Shown here: piece by piece, positions 10,709 to 22,138 of the stretch
How the letters are laid out: each line of letters begins with the position of its first letter
Position numbering within the stretch: the first letter of the stretch is position 1
Assembly: GCF_000321225.1 (NCBI RefSeq)
Contig: NW_004450945.1
Location: forward strand, 260,604-324,603
From: Odobenus rosmarus divergens
Lineage: Eukaryota; Chordata; Mammalia; Carnivora; Odobenidae
Direction: 5' to 3'
DNA length: 64,000 nt
Notes under the pieces: generated by a model
The model's database searches: none
Told to the model about the DNA's origin: nothing
The model's input: the letters and a program-made list of their open reading frames with translations, nothing else
Position numbers and translations under genes: made by a program

Positions 10709-10734
10709 CCATTTCATTCATGCTCCTTGGTTGG

Positions 10735-11075
10735 ACCCTAACTCATACACTGCACTTCCCCTCTAGTCTATGTCCAAAACCTGCCCATCAATTCAAGACT
10801 CACTTCCTCAGTTCCTCATAAACCCCTTCCTGAGTGACACAGCTATCTCTTTAAAACACAAACATGTTTTTCCATATATCTTTTAAAGTTATGTTATCCA
10901 CTCTTCCACTCTTCCAAATACTATACAAGTTGATTGCAAACCCCTGTGATTATCTTACCTTTCAAAATAATCTACAAATTCTTATTCTTTCAGGGGTTGT
11001 GTTTGTGTGACTATATTTTAACCTCCATATCTCACTAGTGTCTTGCCTACAAAAGGTTCTCAGCAAATGCTTATG
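10735..11075 (+). mobile_element. L2 LINE, 3' part of the split copy
   Basis: 'ataaaccccttcctgagtga' parallels the L2 'gaagccttccctgaccacc' block, and the end 'agtgtcttgcctacaaaagg..tcagcaaatgctta' parallels 'agtgcctggcacatagtagg..caataaatgttt'. Same orientation and next in consensus order to the L2 at 9735-10075. Confidence 0.65.
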
Positions 11076-11690
11076 GCCCAAAAGAGTAAATGTATTATCG
11101 ATGCTACCAGTCCCTTTTTAATACCACAGGTAACCAAAACCCAGTGCTCCTGTATATGGCATGGCCTCACCTGTATGAAGACTATTCAGTAGTGACTTTA
11201 CCTTCCTATTCCCTTTCCTTAGAGAAGAGCTGTCTAATCCGAATCCAACCCTGTTTATTTTTATCGTACACACAGTTCTAACAAAACTCATCAGCCTGCT
11301 CCCTACTCTAGAGTAAAGCGGAAACAGCTAATTATATGGGGAATGGAGAGAAAGCTGCTACAGCAAGACATGCTGAAAGCAAGAAAAAAAAATAGCAGAC
11401 AATGAAAGGGAAAGAGGTCAGAAAATTTATAAAAATCAGATTAACACAAATTTAAAAGTATACTGGTCTAGGGCCATTTAGTACATGGGTAAATGATCTC
11501 ATCTCAATAAATTTTAAAGGAATTACAGTCTACTCCAATAAGCTGTCCTGAATCACCAAGATTAAGTAAAGCCACCTATCTTAGAATAATTGCCTTCTGA
11601 AATTATTTTTAAAACAAAAATTTTGAAAAAAAGTTACATACTGAAATCTTACCATTTTTTAAAAAGATTCCATAGCCCCTCCCATTCTCT
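11076..11690. other. Unique AT-rich sequence
   Basis: No gene or repeat recognised. There is an A-run near 11383-11390. Confidence 0.4.
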
Positions 11691-11703
11691 GGGGGAAAAA
11701 AGG

Positions 11704-11732
11704 GTGTTTTTTTGTTTGTTTGTTTGTTTTTT
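11704..11732. repeat. T-rich (GTTT)n tract
   Basis: About four GTTT units flanked by T-runs. Confidence 0.85.
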
Positions 11733-11799
11733 AATTTTGTCATGCGTTCATTCAGCAAATAGATAGTGAGTGTCAACTATGACTCAGGCACTGTTCTCA

Positions 11800-11838
11800 T
11801 GTTTGTGTGTGTATGTATGTGTGTTGTGTGTGTGGACC
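11800..11838. repeat. Imperfect (TG)n tract
   Basis: 'tttgtgtgtgtatgtatgtg' followed by a second TG run, interrupted and probably old. Confidence 0.85.
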
Positions 11839-12297
11839 TTTCCTCCAAGGAAATCATCAAACTTGGGAGAGGTGGGATGATTAAAGTTACATGTTTTAAA
11901 TATCTCACAAAGAAAAAACAAAAAAGGTCATTGTAAGTCAGCACCACATTGGTTTCTTACAAAGAAGCAAGCAAATGCAATCAACAAAAGAGGACTGAGT
12001 TCATTGTTACTAGTTTCTTCCAGGGCAAAATAAACTGTCAACTAGAATGAAGTTTCTTGCCTTCCCCACACAACCTTTGCCTCATTTCTCTGCCAAACAT
12101 CTCTTCACTGCAGGGAAGGTCCTCGGAGACTCCAGTGATGCTGCAACCCTGCATGGTTTGCTTTGGAAGAAAACTGTGACAAAACATAGGCAAGAAATAT
12201 TTGATTTTATCATCACAGCCTCCCCGATATATGTATGGAGGCAACTCTAACACTCTCATTTTTCCCCCAGTTTAAAACTAAATTTAAACTTTAGATA
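11839..12297. other. Unique sequence, open on both strands near 12047-12259
   Basis: Frames of 67 (plus) and 73 (minus) codons overlap here. A possible acceptor 'catctcttcactgcag|gg' lies at about 12113. No recognisable protein, so no gene is called. Confidence 0.35.
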
Positions 12298-12395
12298 AGG
12301 TTGCAATAGGATTGAATGAGATAATAAAAATAAAGCATCCAGCACAGCTCTTGGCACACAAGAAGCACTGGATCAATGTGAGTGATTATGAATTA
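12298..12395 (+). repeat. MIR SINE 3' fragment
   Basis: 'aggattgaatgagataataa' and 'gctcttggcacacaagaagc' match the MIR 3' half. Confidence 0.7.
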
Positions 12396-12462
12396 GTAAG
12401 AGGTCTAAAACTTTCAGCATGTTCTATAAATGAGTCTCATTGAGTGTTATCTAGGGTAAAAT

Positions 12463-12864
12463 TTGAGTCTTCTGTTTTCCCTTTGCCACCCAGAATGTTC
12501 TGGAGCCATCACTGGAATACAAAGTAACTCCCGCAAGCCAGGTCTGGCTGGGGAGAGAAGGATGGGCGGGGGGGAGAAATACAGTCTGCAGGTATGTCAG
12601 ATGTCAGAGACAGACAGGGCAGTCCTACAGCACTGTTGCTCCCACATCGTTCCCCAGGACTGGCCATTCTACCTGCAGGAGTTCTCTGCTGAGGTTAAGG
12701 GACAGTAATGGGTCCTGGAACAAAATTAGTATCACTGATTATATGACTGGGTCTTTGGCTCTGATTTTTAAAGGAAGTTAATAAAATAAGCACAACTGAA
12801 AAACTGCCTGAGTATTTAAGTGTAAGCATGTTTGGGGAGGTTATTTTAGTTCAAAAAATAATAA
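12463..12864. other. Unique sequence
   Basis: An 81-codon frame (12463-12708, plus) is open but has no recognisable domain. Nothing else seen. Confidence 0.35.
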
Positions 12865-13088
12865 AAATAGCTCAAATGGACTGAGGACTAATTATGTTCC
12901 AGGCACTGTGCTAAGCACTTTATGTACATACTTAATCCTGACAACGCTTCTGTTCTTGTGCCAACAGCGCTGACAAGGACACAAGTTTAAAGATGTTAAG
13001 TAAATTTACCATATCCCAGAGGTAGTGAGTAGCATTACCCTACACGAATTGTCTCAGTCTAAAACCCACATTTTTACCATTACATGCT
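12865..13088 (-). repeat. MIR SINE, antisense, near full length
   Basis: 'gttccaggcactgtgctaag', 'cactttatgtacatacttaa', 'tcctgacaacgc' and 'catatcccagaggtagtgag' follow the reverse-complement MIR consensus. Confidence 0.85.
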
Positions 13089-13229
13089 AATGAAATGATA
13101 CGACTTGAAAGAATAGGTCACGTATTCATTCGCTGATTCAAGACATTTATTGAACTATTCCTTCATATGAATCACCATGAAGTGGGACAAATAGAGATGA
13201 AAAAATATTCAGGGTCACTTACAATCAGA

Positions 13230-13375
13230 AGGCAGAATGGTATAGTGGTTACACTTGCCCCAAGTTCAAATACTGGCTCTCACACTAACTAACCTCTGTG
13301 ACTTTGAGCCTCAGTTTTCTGTTCTACAAAAAGAAATAATAGAGGAAGATGCCTGGCATATATGAGACTACATAT
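13230..13375 (+). repeat. MIR SINE
   Basis: 'gcagaatggtatagtggtta', 'caagttcaaatactggctct', 'ctgtgactttgagcctcagt' and 'atgcctggcatatatgagac' follow MIR order. Confidence 0.75.
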
Positions 13376-13869
13376 GCATATCTCAGTAAAGACTTCATGG
13401 AGGAGTTCTATTTCTTGAAGAGTTAGGCACCATTTAGATTTGTAGAGCCAGAAGGAAGAAACTGATCTTATATGGAATTAAATTTGCCTTTCATATGCTT
13501 ACTCCTCAATACATCAGATTTCAGAAACTGGTACTGAAAATCTTGTAAGGAAATAGCTCTGGGTCCAGTGTTTTGGGGGACTGATTACATAAAACACCTA
13601 CCCAAGAACTGTAAAATTTCCAGCTGAATTGAATTGAGCAACAGTGCATACAATTTCATCCATTACTTAGTACATGTGGAAAGAAGAGTATCATTTGAGA
13701 AAAAGCAAAGGAATCTGGTTTTGCCTATTTTGCCTGTGTGTGTGTGTGTGTTTGTTTTGAGACAGTCTAAGAAGAAAGTCTATGAATGACACATCAATGA
13801 AACTGAACTGTCTTTCTCCTCTGTTCATAGGACCCTATATAAGATCAAAGCAGTTTAACTCCTCATCTT
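13376..13869. other. Unique sequence with a short (TG)8 run
   Basis: (TG)8 at 13735-13750. No gene or interspersed repeat recognised. Confidence 0.4.
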
Positions 13870-14162
13870 ATACATGAATTCTTCCATTTTGCTTCACTCT
13901 CCGTTTGAGGCTCCAAATACATCAAACCTGGTCATCACCGTACTTCAGTCCTTTCGGTGACCTCCTGCTGCATTATGCACAAAATCCCAGCTCCTTCCCA
14001 CAGTCTACAAGAAAGCCTGATGTGGCCCCGGTTCATCTTAGGACATTATTCCCAGTCCTTCTACCCCTCTCACCTGGCCCCCGCCTCCTTGACCATGATC
14101 TCAGACGAGCCTGGCTCCTTCGCAGGCTCTTCCCTTAATTCAAATGCCACCTTCTCAAGGCA
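13870..14162 (+). mobile_element. L2 LINE fragment
   Basis: 'caaaatcccagctccttccc', 'gaaagcctgatgtggccccg' and 'gaccatgatctcagacgagc' match the L2 segment 'aaaatccaaactccttac..ggccctgcatgatctggcccc'. Frames of 77 and 85 codons here are repeat-derived. Confidence 0.7.
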
Positions 14163-14169
14163 ATATTCA

Positions 14170-14216
14170 TATATGTGTGTATTAGTGTATACATGTGTGT
14201 ATATGTGTGTATAAAA
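14170..14216. repeat. (TG/TA) low-complexity tract
   Basis: Interrupted TGTGTA and TATGTGTG units. Confidence 0.9.
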
Positions 14217-14329
14217 CAAGTTTTTTTAATTTCAATATTACATATGTGATTTATTTTCTTGTCCAGTTCCATCTCTTTCTTTCTACCCCTTGAAGACAAG
14301 TAATTATACTAACACCTATCTATGCATTT

Positions 14330-14757
14330 ATTTATTCATCATTTCCTCACGATTAAGCAGCTGCTATTCTCGAGGCCCTGTTCCTGGGATATAGCAGGGA
14401 GCGGGGTCGCTGGCCTTGTGGGTGTTACGTTCTAGTAGGGAGTGAACTAGACAATAAACAATGGACAGACTAAATATGTGGAAGCTGATAAAGGTGACAA
14501 TAGCTATGGAAAAAGGAAAAGCAGAGTGGATCAGTTAGATGAGCACTGGCATGGGTGGAGATGGAAAGCAGGCAGGGGGGTAATTTCATATAAAGCAACC
14601 AAATAGCCTTCGCTGAGAAGATACTGGAGCAAAAGCTTCAAGGAGGTGAAGGAGTTAGCTTTGTGGTTACCTGAGAGACTGGGGCGGAGAGGAAACAGAA
14701 TGCAAATCATACATGGCCTTACAAGGTATTTTAAAGACCAGCTTACACCCTGAGCGA
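14330..14757 (-). mobile_element. L2 LINE 3' end, antisense
   Basis: Starts with 'atttatttattcatcatttc' and 'cctgttcctgggatatagca', the reverse complement of the L2 terminus ('ctggcactg..gggatacagc'). It continues through 'gcttcaaggaggtgaaggag' and 'catacatggccttacaagg' in L2 antisense order. Confidence 0.75.
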
Positions 14758-14769
14758 AATAACGTGTGG

Positions 14770-14975
14770 TTTCTTGTGCCAGTCACTGTTCTGGGAACTT
14801 CATTTGTATTAATTGACTTAGTCATCACTAACAATCCAATGAGTTACATATTGTGTTTATCTCATTTCACATGAAGGAATTAAGTCACTTGCCCAGAATT
14901 ATACAAATGAAGCCAGAATATGAACCTATGTCACAAGACTCCAGATCCCTACAATATACTGCCTCTTGGTCTAGA
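14770..14975 (-). repeat. MIR SINE, antisense, near full length
   Basis: 'tgtgccagtcactgttctgg', 'taagtcacttgcccagaatt' and 'atatgaacctatgtcacaag' follow the reverse-complement MIR consensus, directly after the antisense L2. Confidence 0.85.
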
Positions 14976-15324
14976 AAATTCTGATCCTGTGATTCGGAGA
15001 CTTCAGTGCGGAGGCCCTAACTACCTGCTTCCTTAACAAGCTGTGCAGATGATTCGGATGTAGATGGTCCAGGCACCACAGTTTCCCACCAGCCTAATTC
15101 CTCCTCCACATGAAAACTTTCCAGATATTTTAAGGTAAATATCACACTCATTTCCTATCCTTACCATCCCCATTGTTTGTCAAATTGGGGAAAATTTCCT
15201 TAGACCAGTTGAAGCATCTACTCAGTACACACCCCCTCTCCATCTGGTTTCATGTGAATTTCATTATAGGGCTGAGGCTTTGGGGTAAACAACAATGCTG
15301 AATGAGGAAAGGAATGAATATTCA
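14976..15324. other. Unique sequence
   Basis: No gene or clear repeat recognised. Confidence 0.4.
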
Positions 15325-15442
15325 TTGCGGGCCGGTGCCAGGTATTAAGTGCTAATTGCCATTTCCCAGATGAGGAAACTAAGTCTGCACAGGCTAAGCA
15401 AGCAATATCTAGGATTCAATGACTTTAAAGCCAGCCAACTTT
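15325..15442 (-). repeat. MIR SINE fragment, antisense
   Basis: 'gtgccaggtattaagtgcta' and 'atttcccagatgaggaaact' are the MIR reverse-complement core. Confidence 0.75.
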
Positions 15443-16105
15443 TCCTACCCACTCTAACCATTCAATCCCCAACCCCTACCATTGTTTCATTCTGTAATTG
15501 GAGACCAAAGTCTAATCTTCCAGAAAAATGCTATTTAGTGTGTATTTCCACTCTCCAGCATCCATCATTTCTATAAGTTGAAAGAACTCCTATATTTATT
15601 CAATGAGAGCCAAGCCTCTTCCATGGGCACTAAATTAGCTCAAAAGAAGAAAGCAGAAAATATGCACTCATAATGCTAAAATTCAAATGAAAGCCAAATA
15701 TTTTATCTCTTTATTTCTTTGTAGAAGATTATGGTGATTAATGGTGATACAGAGCTTGCTTTATATAAAAAGGCTCTCTTTTCATTTCCCAAACAGTGAA
15801 TGTCAGTGTGCATAACCCAGCCATCTATTTTCTCTTCCCACCCCCAAACCTGGATCCTGAGGGGGAAAAACAGTTTACAGGTCATGGGAATGTGGCAGAA
15901 TCACATCCTGAAGGACATGGAAGGTGTCTTTGTGGATCTGACTCCCAGTGCAGTGCTCAGTTTTGAGTCTCCCTGAGGACAAGGAGGCTGCTGGACATCT
16001 GGGACTTAGGGTGCCCCACCCGCCATGGTGTGTGGGTACCTCTGTGGAAAGAAGAAGACACTTCTTCTCTTAGCTTTTCATAATATCTCCCAAGTCATTA
16101 CTCTA
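15443..16105. other. Unique sequence
   Basis: No gene or repeat recognised. Confidence 0.4.
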
Positions 16106-16109
16106 CAGG

Positions 16110-16235
16110 CACAGACTCATAGAACACCATACCTTAGAGAGCACCTTGTCCAAATTTCTCATTTTAGAAATGAGAAAAAGGACTCTGAGAAGGAAAAGCA
16201 ATTAACCAGTAGTGGGGCTGTTGGACTGAATCATT
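16110..16235 (-). repeat. MIR3 SINE, antisense
   Basis: 'ccataccttagagagcacct', 'tgtccaaatttctcatttta' and 'gaaatgagaaaaaggactct' match reverse-complement MIR3 ('accttagagatcatctagtc..tcattttacagatgagg'). Confidence 0.7.
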
Positions 16236-16249
16236 AAAGGGGGAAAAAA

Positions 16250-16402
16250 CACATAACTTGGAGTTAGAAAGCTGGTGTCCAAGTCCCAGTTCCACTATGT
16301 GCTTAGTTGTGTGGCCTTAGCAATATTTAGCCTCAGACTCAGGATATAAATGTTAGCAACACGTGCCTTAATTACCTCAGATTATTGGGGGAAAAATGTG
16401 TG
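16250..16402 (+). repeat. MIR SINE
   Basis: 'acttggagttagaaagctgg', 'cccagttccactatgtgctt' and 'gtgtggccttagcaatattt' follow MIR order. Confidence 0.7.
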
Positions 16403-16504
16403 CATGTGTATATAATAACAATCATTTTGAGTGCTTAAAGTTCTACATAAACTAAAACTGTTATAATTTGAAACCAAGTCTTGTACTTTCTATTCCAGTA
16501 TCAA

Positions 16505-16960
16505 TTTGGGCATGCAACTGAATATCATTGCAGCTGTTAATCATAATAAAGGTTAAAACTCCCATGCACCAGGCCCTTAACAAATGTTATGGCATATGAT
16601 TGACATCTATCAAAAGCTTGATGAAATGCATTTGATTATCCCCTTTTACAGATGATGAAAATAAAACAGAGGGCACCTGGGTGGCTCAGTCAGTTAAGCA
16701 TCTGCCTTCGGCTCAGGTCATGATCTCAGGGTCCTGGGATCGAGCCCCATGTGTCAGGCTTCCTGCTTGGCGGGGAGTCTGCTTCTCCCTCTCCCCGCTG
16801 CTGGTGCATGCGCTCTCTCTCTCTCCTCTCTCTCTCAAATAAATAAATAAAATCTTTTTAAAAAGAAAAGGAAAGAAAGCAGAGACAGACCAAATAACTT
16901 GTGCAAAGTCACACGCACGGAAGCTGGTCTTGTGCTAAAGCTCACAAATGTTATACAGCC
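16505..16960 (-). repeat. MIR SINE, antisense, split by a Can-SINE
   Basis: Left part 'catgcaccaggcccttaaca' and 'tgattatccccttttacaga'; right part 'cagaccaaataacttgtgca' and 'aagtcacacgcacggaagct'. Together they rebuild the antisense MIR core, with the Can-SINE between. Confidence 0.8.
16671..16866 (+). mobile_element. Can-SINE (tRNA-derived, carnivore)
   Basis: Head 'ggcacctgggtggctcagtc' carries the RNA polymerase III A-box region, with the B-box-like 'gggatcgagcccc' following. The tail is a TC-rich run, AAATAAATAAATAAAATC and an A-rich end. Flanking 'aaaacagag' (left) and 'aaagcagag' (right) suggest the target duplication inside the host MIR. Confidence 0.95.
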
Positions 16961-17615
16961 ACAGTTACCATAGCATCTAACCATAACTGGCTTAAGGAAC
17001 TGTGTTATCTATGAAAAGAACACTTTCAGATATCAGAGTTTATAAAATGACTGGTTCTCTTTTCTGTTGCCTTTAGCATTGATTGGGAAACAAGGAAGCC
17101 AGTGTAATCATAAGGACTTATGTGCCAGACAGGTAGAAACCACAGGCTTCTCCTGGATAGAAGCTAGATATAAAAGGTCACCTGTCTGTATTCCAATTAT
17201 ATCAAATAATAGCTAGACGGATGCTCATTCTTCATTGCTTTTAGAAATCTTGAAATCGAAGTTCATTGCAGCTGCCCACCTCCCTGGAAACTTCCTATTT
17301 TCTTTCAGGTAATTAATTTATGACACTTGACACTGGCCTTGCTGTCAATATATGCAAGCAAGCCCTTCCTTCCCTGTGTTTGCTGCAAAACACCCTTTAT
17401 TATTAGGATCGAAATGTCTTTTTTCCATCATTGAGCCAGGGATGTCCAACCTTCTTAGAGTCTGTGACTCCTTAGCATTTTTCTGATTTTGTAACCATAA
17501 CGTTAAAGGAAATGAGAGTTACTTTCCAAGTCCGTAGAGAGAGCCTTTGAGATAATTAGTAATGTAATAAAGTGTGAGAAAACGAGAAAGCCAATGCTGG
17601 GCCTACCTGACACAG
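16961..17615. other. Unique sequence
   Basis: No gene or clear repeat recognised. Confidence 0.4.
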
Positions 17616-17619
17616 TATG

Positions 17620-17755
17620 AAGCCATCATTCCCTTCACTCTGTACTTTTTACATACAAGGCACTGCGCTATGTTCTTCAGCTGCTTTGGCGCTAATCGGG
17701 GACTAGAACACAAAGGGACAAATGACTGGCCCAGAGTGAAAACAAACAAGTAAGT
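17620..17755 (-). repeat. MIR-like fragment, antisense (weak)
   Basis: 'acatacaaggcactgcgcta' and 'aatgactggcccagagtgaa' loosely match antisense MIR. Confidence 0.4.
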
Positions 17756-17915
17756 TTTGAAAATCACAGTAGAGATAGGAAGAGTATGGTATAAGCATTT
17801 CAAGGGGTCCCACAGACTGGGAAGGATGAGGAAATGATTCTAGCAACAGCCATAGGAAGGTAGAGGAGGAAAGGACACGGCTGCTGAGGTGGTATGGTGT
17901 GAGGGCACAGGGAGG

Positions 17916-17959
17916 GGACATTCCTGAATCTACTCTGCAGAGTAGATTCAGGAATGTCC
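17916..17959. repeat. Perfect 44-bp palindrome
   Basis: The 22-base left arm (starts GGACATTCCTGAATC, ends TACTCTG) is followed with no spacer by its exact reverse complement. All 22 base pairs were checked by hand; the bases just outside (G17915, T17960) do not pair. The centre is CTGCAG. Such a zero-loop hairpin can extrude as a cruciform and may come from template switching or from a sequencing fold-back. Confidence 0.95.
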
Positions 17960-17999
17960 TCTGATTTGATGGCGTGGTGTCTAGCAAGCACGGTACAGT

Positions 18000-18162
18000 A
18001 GACCAAACGCCTTTGAGCTCAGGCCAGTTCTAGTTCTTACTAATTGACTAAACTTGAGCAAGTCTGTAAGTCTCCCTGAGCCTCCGTTCTTTCATCTGTA
18101 AAAGGCAGACAATAGTATACATCTGAGAGTTATTTTTATGCTTAAGTGAAATGACAGAAGTG
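18000..18162 (+). repeat. MIR SINE
   Basis: 'ctaattgactaaacttgagc', 'aagtctccctgagcctccgt', 'tctttcatctgtaaaaggca' and 'gttatttttatgcttaagtg' follow MIR order. Confidence 0.75.
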
Positions 18163-18479
18163 CACGCACCAATGAATCTTGATTTCCTTTGCCCTCCTCT
18201 GTTTGACCGGAAAATAGATCCCTTGGCATAAAACATAAGGGTATTTTCTCATTATTCCCCTTTCCCTTTCTAGCGTCAACTTTTACAAAGAGATACGGAG
18301 ACAGAATTTCAGAGTTGAAGGGAATCTTGAAGAAAAGAAGCAATGTATTGCAGCAGAAGAACCTCCCCCATTTGAGGCCCAGAGCCTGCGACTTCTCAGT
18401 CACAGGCAAGATAATCCCAGGCTCAGAATGGCAGGACGGGGATGGGTGGGTCATCAATCCTAGCCTAGGCCCTCAGTTC
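18163..18479. other. Unique sequence, minus-strand 121-codon frame
   Basis: A minus-strand frame (18457-18092) is open but crosses the adjacent MIR and resembles no protein. No gene called. Confidence 0.35.
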
Positions 18480-18645
18480 TAGTCCAGAGGCCACACAGTC
18501 TCAGGTCTTTCTTACCTACTTAACCTCTCTGAGCCTCAGCTGCCTCCAAAAATACACAGGATCACTGCAAGGATTGAATGAGGTGGGGCTTATAAAACAC
18601 TCAGTACAATCCACAGTGGAATTCAGTAGGGAATAGCTATTGAAT
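18480..18645 (+). repeat. MIR SINE
   Basis: 'acttaacctctctgagcctc' followed by 'actgcaaggattgaatgagg' and 'ttataaaacactcagtacaa' match the MIR 3' half. Confidence 0.8.
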
Positions 18646-20090
18646 TTTGATTTTCACAATTTAACAGACTAATAAATTGAAAGAACTAACGACAGAAGAA
18701 AGAATTCATGTTTATTCAATACCTCCTGTGAATAAGGTGCTGGGGTGGGGACTCCAGCTTCCGGGCAGGCATCAGCGTTCCTGGCAGAAGAGATGGCTGC
18801 TCACCGCAGTATACTAACTTGCCACAGGCCCCTGTCGGACTCTAAAACTCCACACGGCCCCAGGTGCCAGATCAAGTCGGGCTACCAGGAGGTTTCCCCA
18901 TCAGTGCCACAACCCCCTCACAGTGCATTCTCACTTTCTAAAAAAGAAAACAAAAACAAAAACCCAAACCTGAGCCAATGAGTAGCTAACCTGAATTAAT
19001 CTCCCAAAATACCAGATGCCAAATGTTCTGTAACTTTCCCATTCTTTGGGGTTTTTATTTCTCCCACAGAACAACTTCCAAAATGTGCAAAGAGCACAGT
19101 AGGTGGCTCTCTTTAATATTTCACAGGCAAGGCGACAGTGACTCACCAGATCCTACATCTGTGTCACCAGCAGAAGCCCTGACAAAGTTGAGCAACAAAT
19201 GAAACTGTGTGTGTGCTGGAGAGAACCTTTATTTTTTTTCTCTTCTGCCCCTCCGATTTCCTCCAGCCACATTCTGCTTTTCTAACAGTGCCAGGTAAGA
19301 TGACGCTAACTGGATACCTTTTGGCAAAAGCAAACATACGCTTCCAAATGCCAAAAGCAAGGAGCAAAATGTTTCTCCCAGAACTGCATTTGCAAGCCTG
19401 TCTGCTTGCTGCAAAGCAGAGAAACCTGAGGCCTGTGGGGAGTCTCAACGGATAAATGGCCCCATTGCCTGGGCCAGAAACAGATCTGTTCATTTTCCTA
19501 CATAAGCCTGCAGCCATCAGTTTCCACAGGGAGGACTGGGGCTCCAGACCAGTGATCAGCACTGCCAGCAAGCAGCGAGTGGTCTTTTCTGCAAATGCAG
19601 CCTCTGCCTACTGCTCTCCATTCCATCCTCTACCCACAGCATTAGTGAGAGAAGTGAAGGAACGCTATGGTCACTCATGGCATTTGTTGCTCAATCTTCT
19701 TACTACCCTATGAATTAGCACAAGGGTGACAGAGGGAAGAAACCACTCAGAACAGGAAGAAATACATAATACAATTCTGAACTTTATGTCTTCACGGTCC
19801 CCCTCCTCTTAGGAATGGAAGGTGCATTACATCAAACGCAGGAGAGTAGGAAAGTTGCCTTTAGAGAGCAGGGCTTTCGAACTTCCCCTGCTGAGAGCTG
19901 GCCCCGCTCACCTCTATAGAGCATGCTTACGGATTGTTCCCTCAGCAAGGAAATTTCCTCTTTGGGACAGAAAGGACACCCTGCAATCACCAGCCCAATA
20001 AGGTCAACTTAACTGAGGTAAGTTGTTAAAGAACTCACTGGAGAGGTGACGGGGTGTGACGGGGAAAAGTCCTTAACCAGAAGTTATAAG
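18646..20090. other. Unique sequence, 1.4 kb, repeat-poor
   Basis: Little repeat content. A 135-codon minus-strand frame (19571-19164) and shorter plus-strand frames overlap it. None shows a recognisable domain or convincing splice borders. Confidence 0.4.
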
Positions 20091-20094
20091 GGGT

Positions 20095-20207
20095 GAACTG
20101 TACTCCCAGGGATGAAACGTAATAACTGTGTGACTCTTAGCAACCTCTCCTTTCTCTGAGTCTCACTCAGTCTCTTCCTCTATAAAACTGAGACCAGCTA
20201 AGAAGAG
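20095..20207 (+). repeat. MIR SINE
   Basis: 'taactgtgtgactcttagca', 'acctctcctttctctgagtc' and 'cctctataaaactgagacc' follow MIR order. Confidence 0.7.
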
Positions 20208-20209
20208 AT

Positions 20210-20440
20210 AGCATTTAATGAGCAACTATTCACTACATATACTTTATATTATTCCAGTTAATTCTATCGTCACATGAATCCTTGGGGTTTTTCTTTTCCA
20301 TTTTAGAATTGGATAAAACAAAAGCTCTAAATGGTGAAATACAGCGCTCAGTATGACCTAGCTGCAGAGGAATTAGGGCTGAAATTTGAATTTGATCACA
20401 AAACCTAAGCTCCTTCTACCATTAATATGCCTGCCATGTC
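20210..20440 (-). repeat. MIR SINE, antisense
   Basis: 'catttaatgagcaactattc', 'cattttagaattggataaaa' and 'gacctagctgcagaggaatt' match the antisense MIR consensus. It sits tail-to-tail with the plus-strand MIR just before it. Confidence 0.7.
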
Positions 20441-21645
20441 CTTCTCTCAGGGCTATCGCAAGTAGCAAGAAAGATAATGTATATGGAATATGCTTTGGAA
20501 ATTTTAAAGTTCTCTACATATGTATGTATGAATTTTGTAACAAATAATCCGGATAAGGAGGAAAGGTATAACTGGGTATCCTTTCTTTAAAGAACCGGAA
20601 CCAAAAAAAAAAAAAAAAATTACCTTCCAATCTCCCTTCCATCCCCTTGTTCTGACCTTATTTTTAACATTTTCCTTTTGCCCACAAGTCCCCTATTTCT
20701 CAGGCACGCATTCAGATGTATCCTGGCCAGCTCATCACAATGCATGCACACGGAACAGGCTGATGGAAGCAACTGATCCCATCCCCTGCAAACGCTTGGT
20801 GCAGGAGGTACCTACAGAGGCACCACCAAGTTCTCCCCTCCCCTCAAGATGTATCACACCCCCTCCTATACACTCATCAATACCCCACGCAAATGGGAGG
20901 GACTGGGAAGCAGGCAGCCAACTATAAATGCTAAACACTCAATTCGGGGACTTACAGCATAGCCAGGAGACAGTAGTAAATAACTGTATGAAGTCAATCA
21001 GAATAAAATCAATTTTCATGAGCCTCGTGGGGATATATGAGGGGAGCTATTTCATTTTAAAAATAATAATTAAGGAAGACTAGACTAGGGATGTGTAGTG
21101 TTTGTTTAAATAAGGTAAGTCTGTCCAGAGGGACTGATTTTAGCAACATCATGGTATAATCCCAAAGAAATACATGAGAATTGTGTTGCTGTTTTCCTCT
21201 ACTAAAGAAAACATAAAGTTGCTTGTCTGACCTAAGACAGCAGGAATACAAGGCTTAAAGCACAGTCTATAACATTGAAGGAACTTGAACTTCTCTTGTC
21301 TTGTTACTTTTCATCAAATTGAAGACCCTCTTTGCCAATAAAGGATGCCTCAGACCAGAGCTTCATAGACTTGAGGCTTGGCCTAAAACCGAGGGGGCTT
21401 GGCATCACTGAGAAACATTAATTTTATATTCCAACTCAAGCATCCAGGATTAAAGTCACATAGAGACAGCACTCAGGAAACACTTTCTATAAAAGCTGTT
21501 CAAACTCCAAATAAGAAAAGGCTGCAGCATTCCAGATTAAAAAAAAAAAAAAAAGTCACTTTAAGGTGGTATGAAATCACCTTTCTGAAAATCCACTGTC
21601 TCCAGGGTTAGTGTATAACAATATTTACAATAATGGCCATCAATC
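20441..21645. other. Unique sequence
   Basis: Poly(A) runs near 20604-20620 and 21538-21554. No gene or firm repeat call. Confidence 0.4.
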
Positions 21646-21649
21646 TCAA

Positions 21650-21872
21650 ATTAACCAGATGCCAGGCCAGCCACTGCGCTAAACATACTATTTGAATTAT
21701 CCCATTTCATCCTCCCAACTACCGTCAGGGCTCATTGTGATCTTCATAATCTCCATGTTGCAGCCGGGGGTGGGGGGAAACTGAGTACCAGAAAGATTGG
21801 ATAACTTGCCCGACCAAGTTCACACAGCCAATACTCCGCAGAGCTAGAATCAAAACCAGGTAAATCCTCCTC
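21650..21872 (-). repeat. MIR SINE, antisense, near full length
   Basis: 'ccaggccagccactgcgcta', 'atctccatgttgcagc', 'gataacttgcccgaccaagt' and 'cacacagccaatactccgca' match the reverse-complement MIR. Confidence 0.85.
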
Positions 21873-22138
21873 CTCGGGTGGTAGCTAACCCAGGCTCGGT
21901 GGAACACAGCAGCAAAAGCCCTTCCAGAGGCGCGGTGGATCTCAATTTCACCACTGGAGGTGGAGGGAAGACAGGCTGGGGACTGGTTCTTAAAGGAAAC
22001 GGCAGAAGTTTGCTTTTATGTTTGTGATTTTTCTCTTCAACTCAGCTTCCTTGTTCCCTCCCTGCACTCAGAACTGACAGGGGCTATGGCTCCGTGAAGC
22101 CAGCTATTCCTAACCGTGGGGCATCCTATCCCCTACAG

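Noticed and set aside
18048..18457. 121-codon minus-strand frame
   Set aside because: Overlaps a MIR and has no recognisable family or splice borders.
19164..19571. 135-codon minus-strand frame
   Set aside because: No recognisable domain, no splice context and competing frames on the other strand; best explained as chance.
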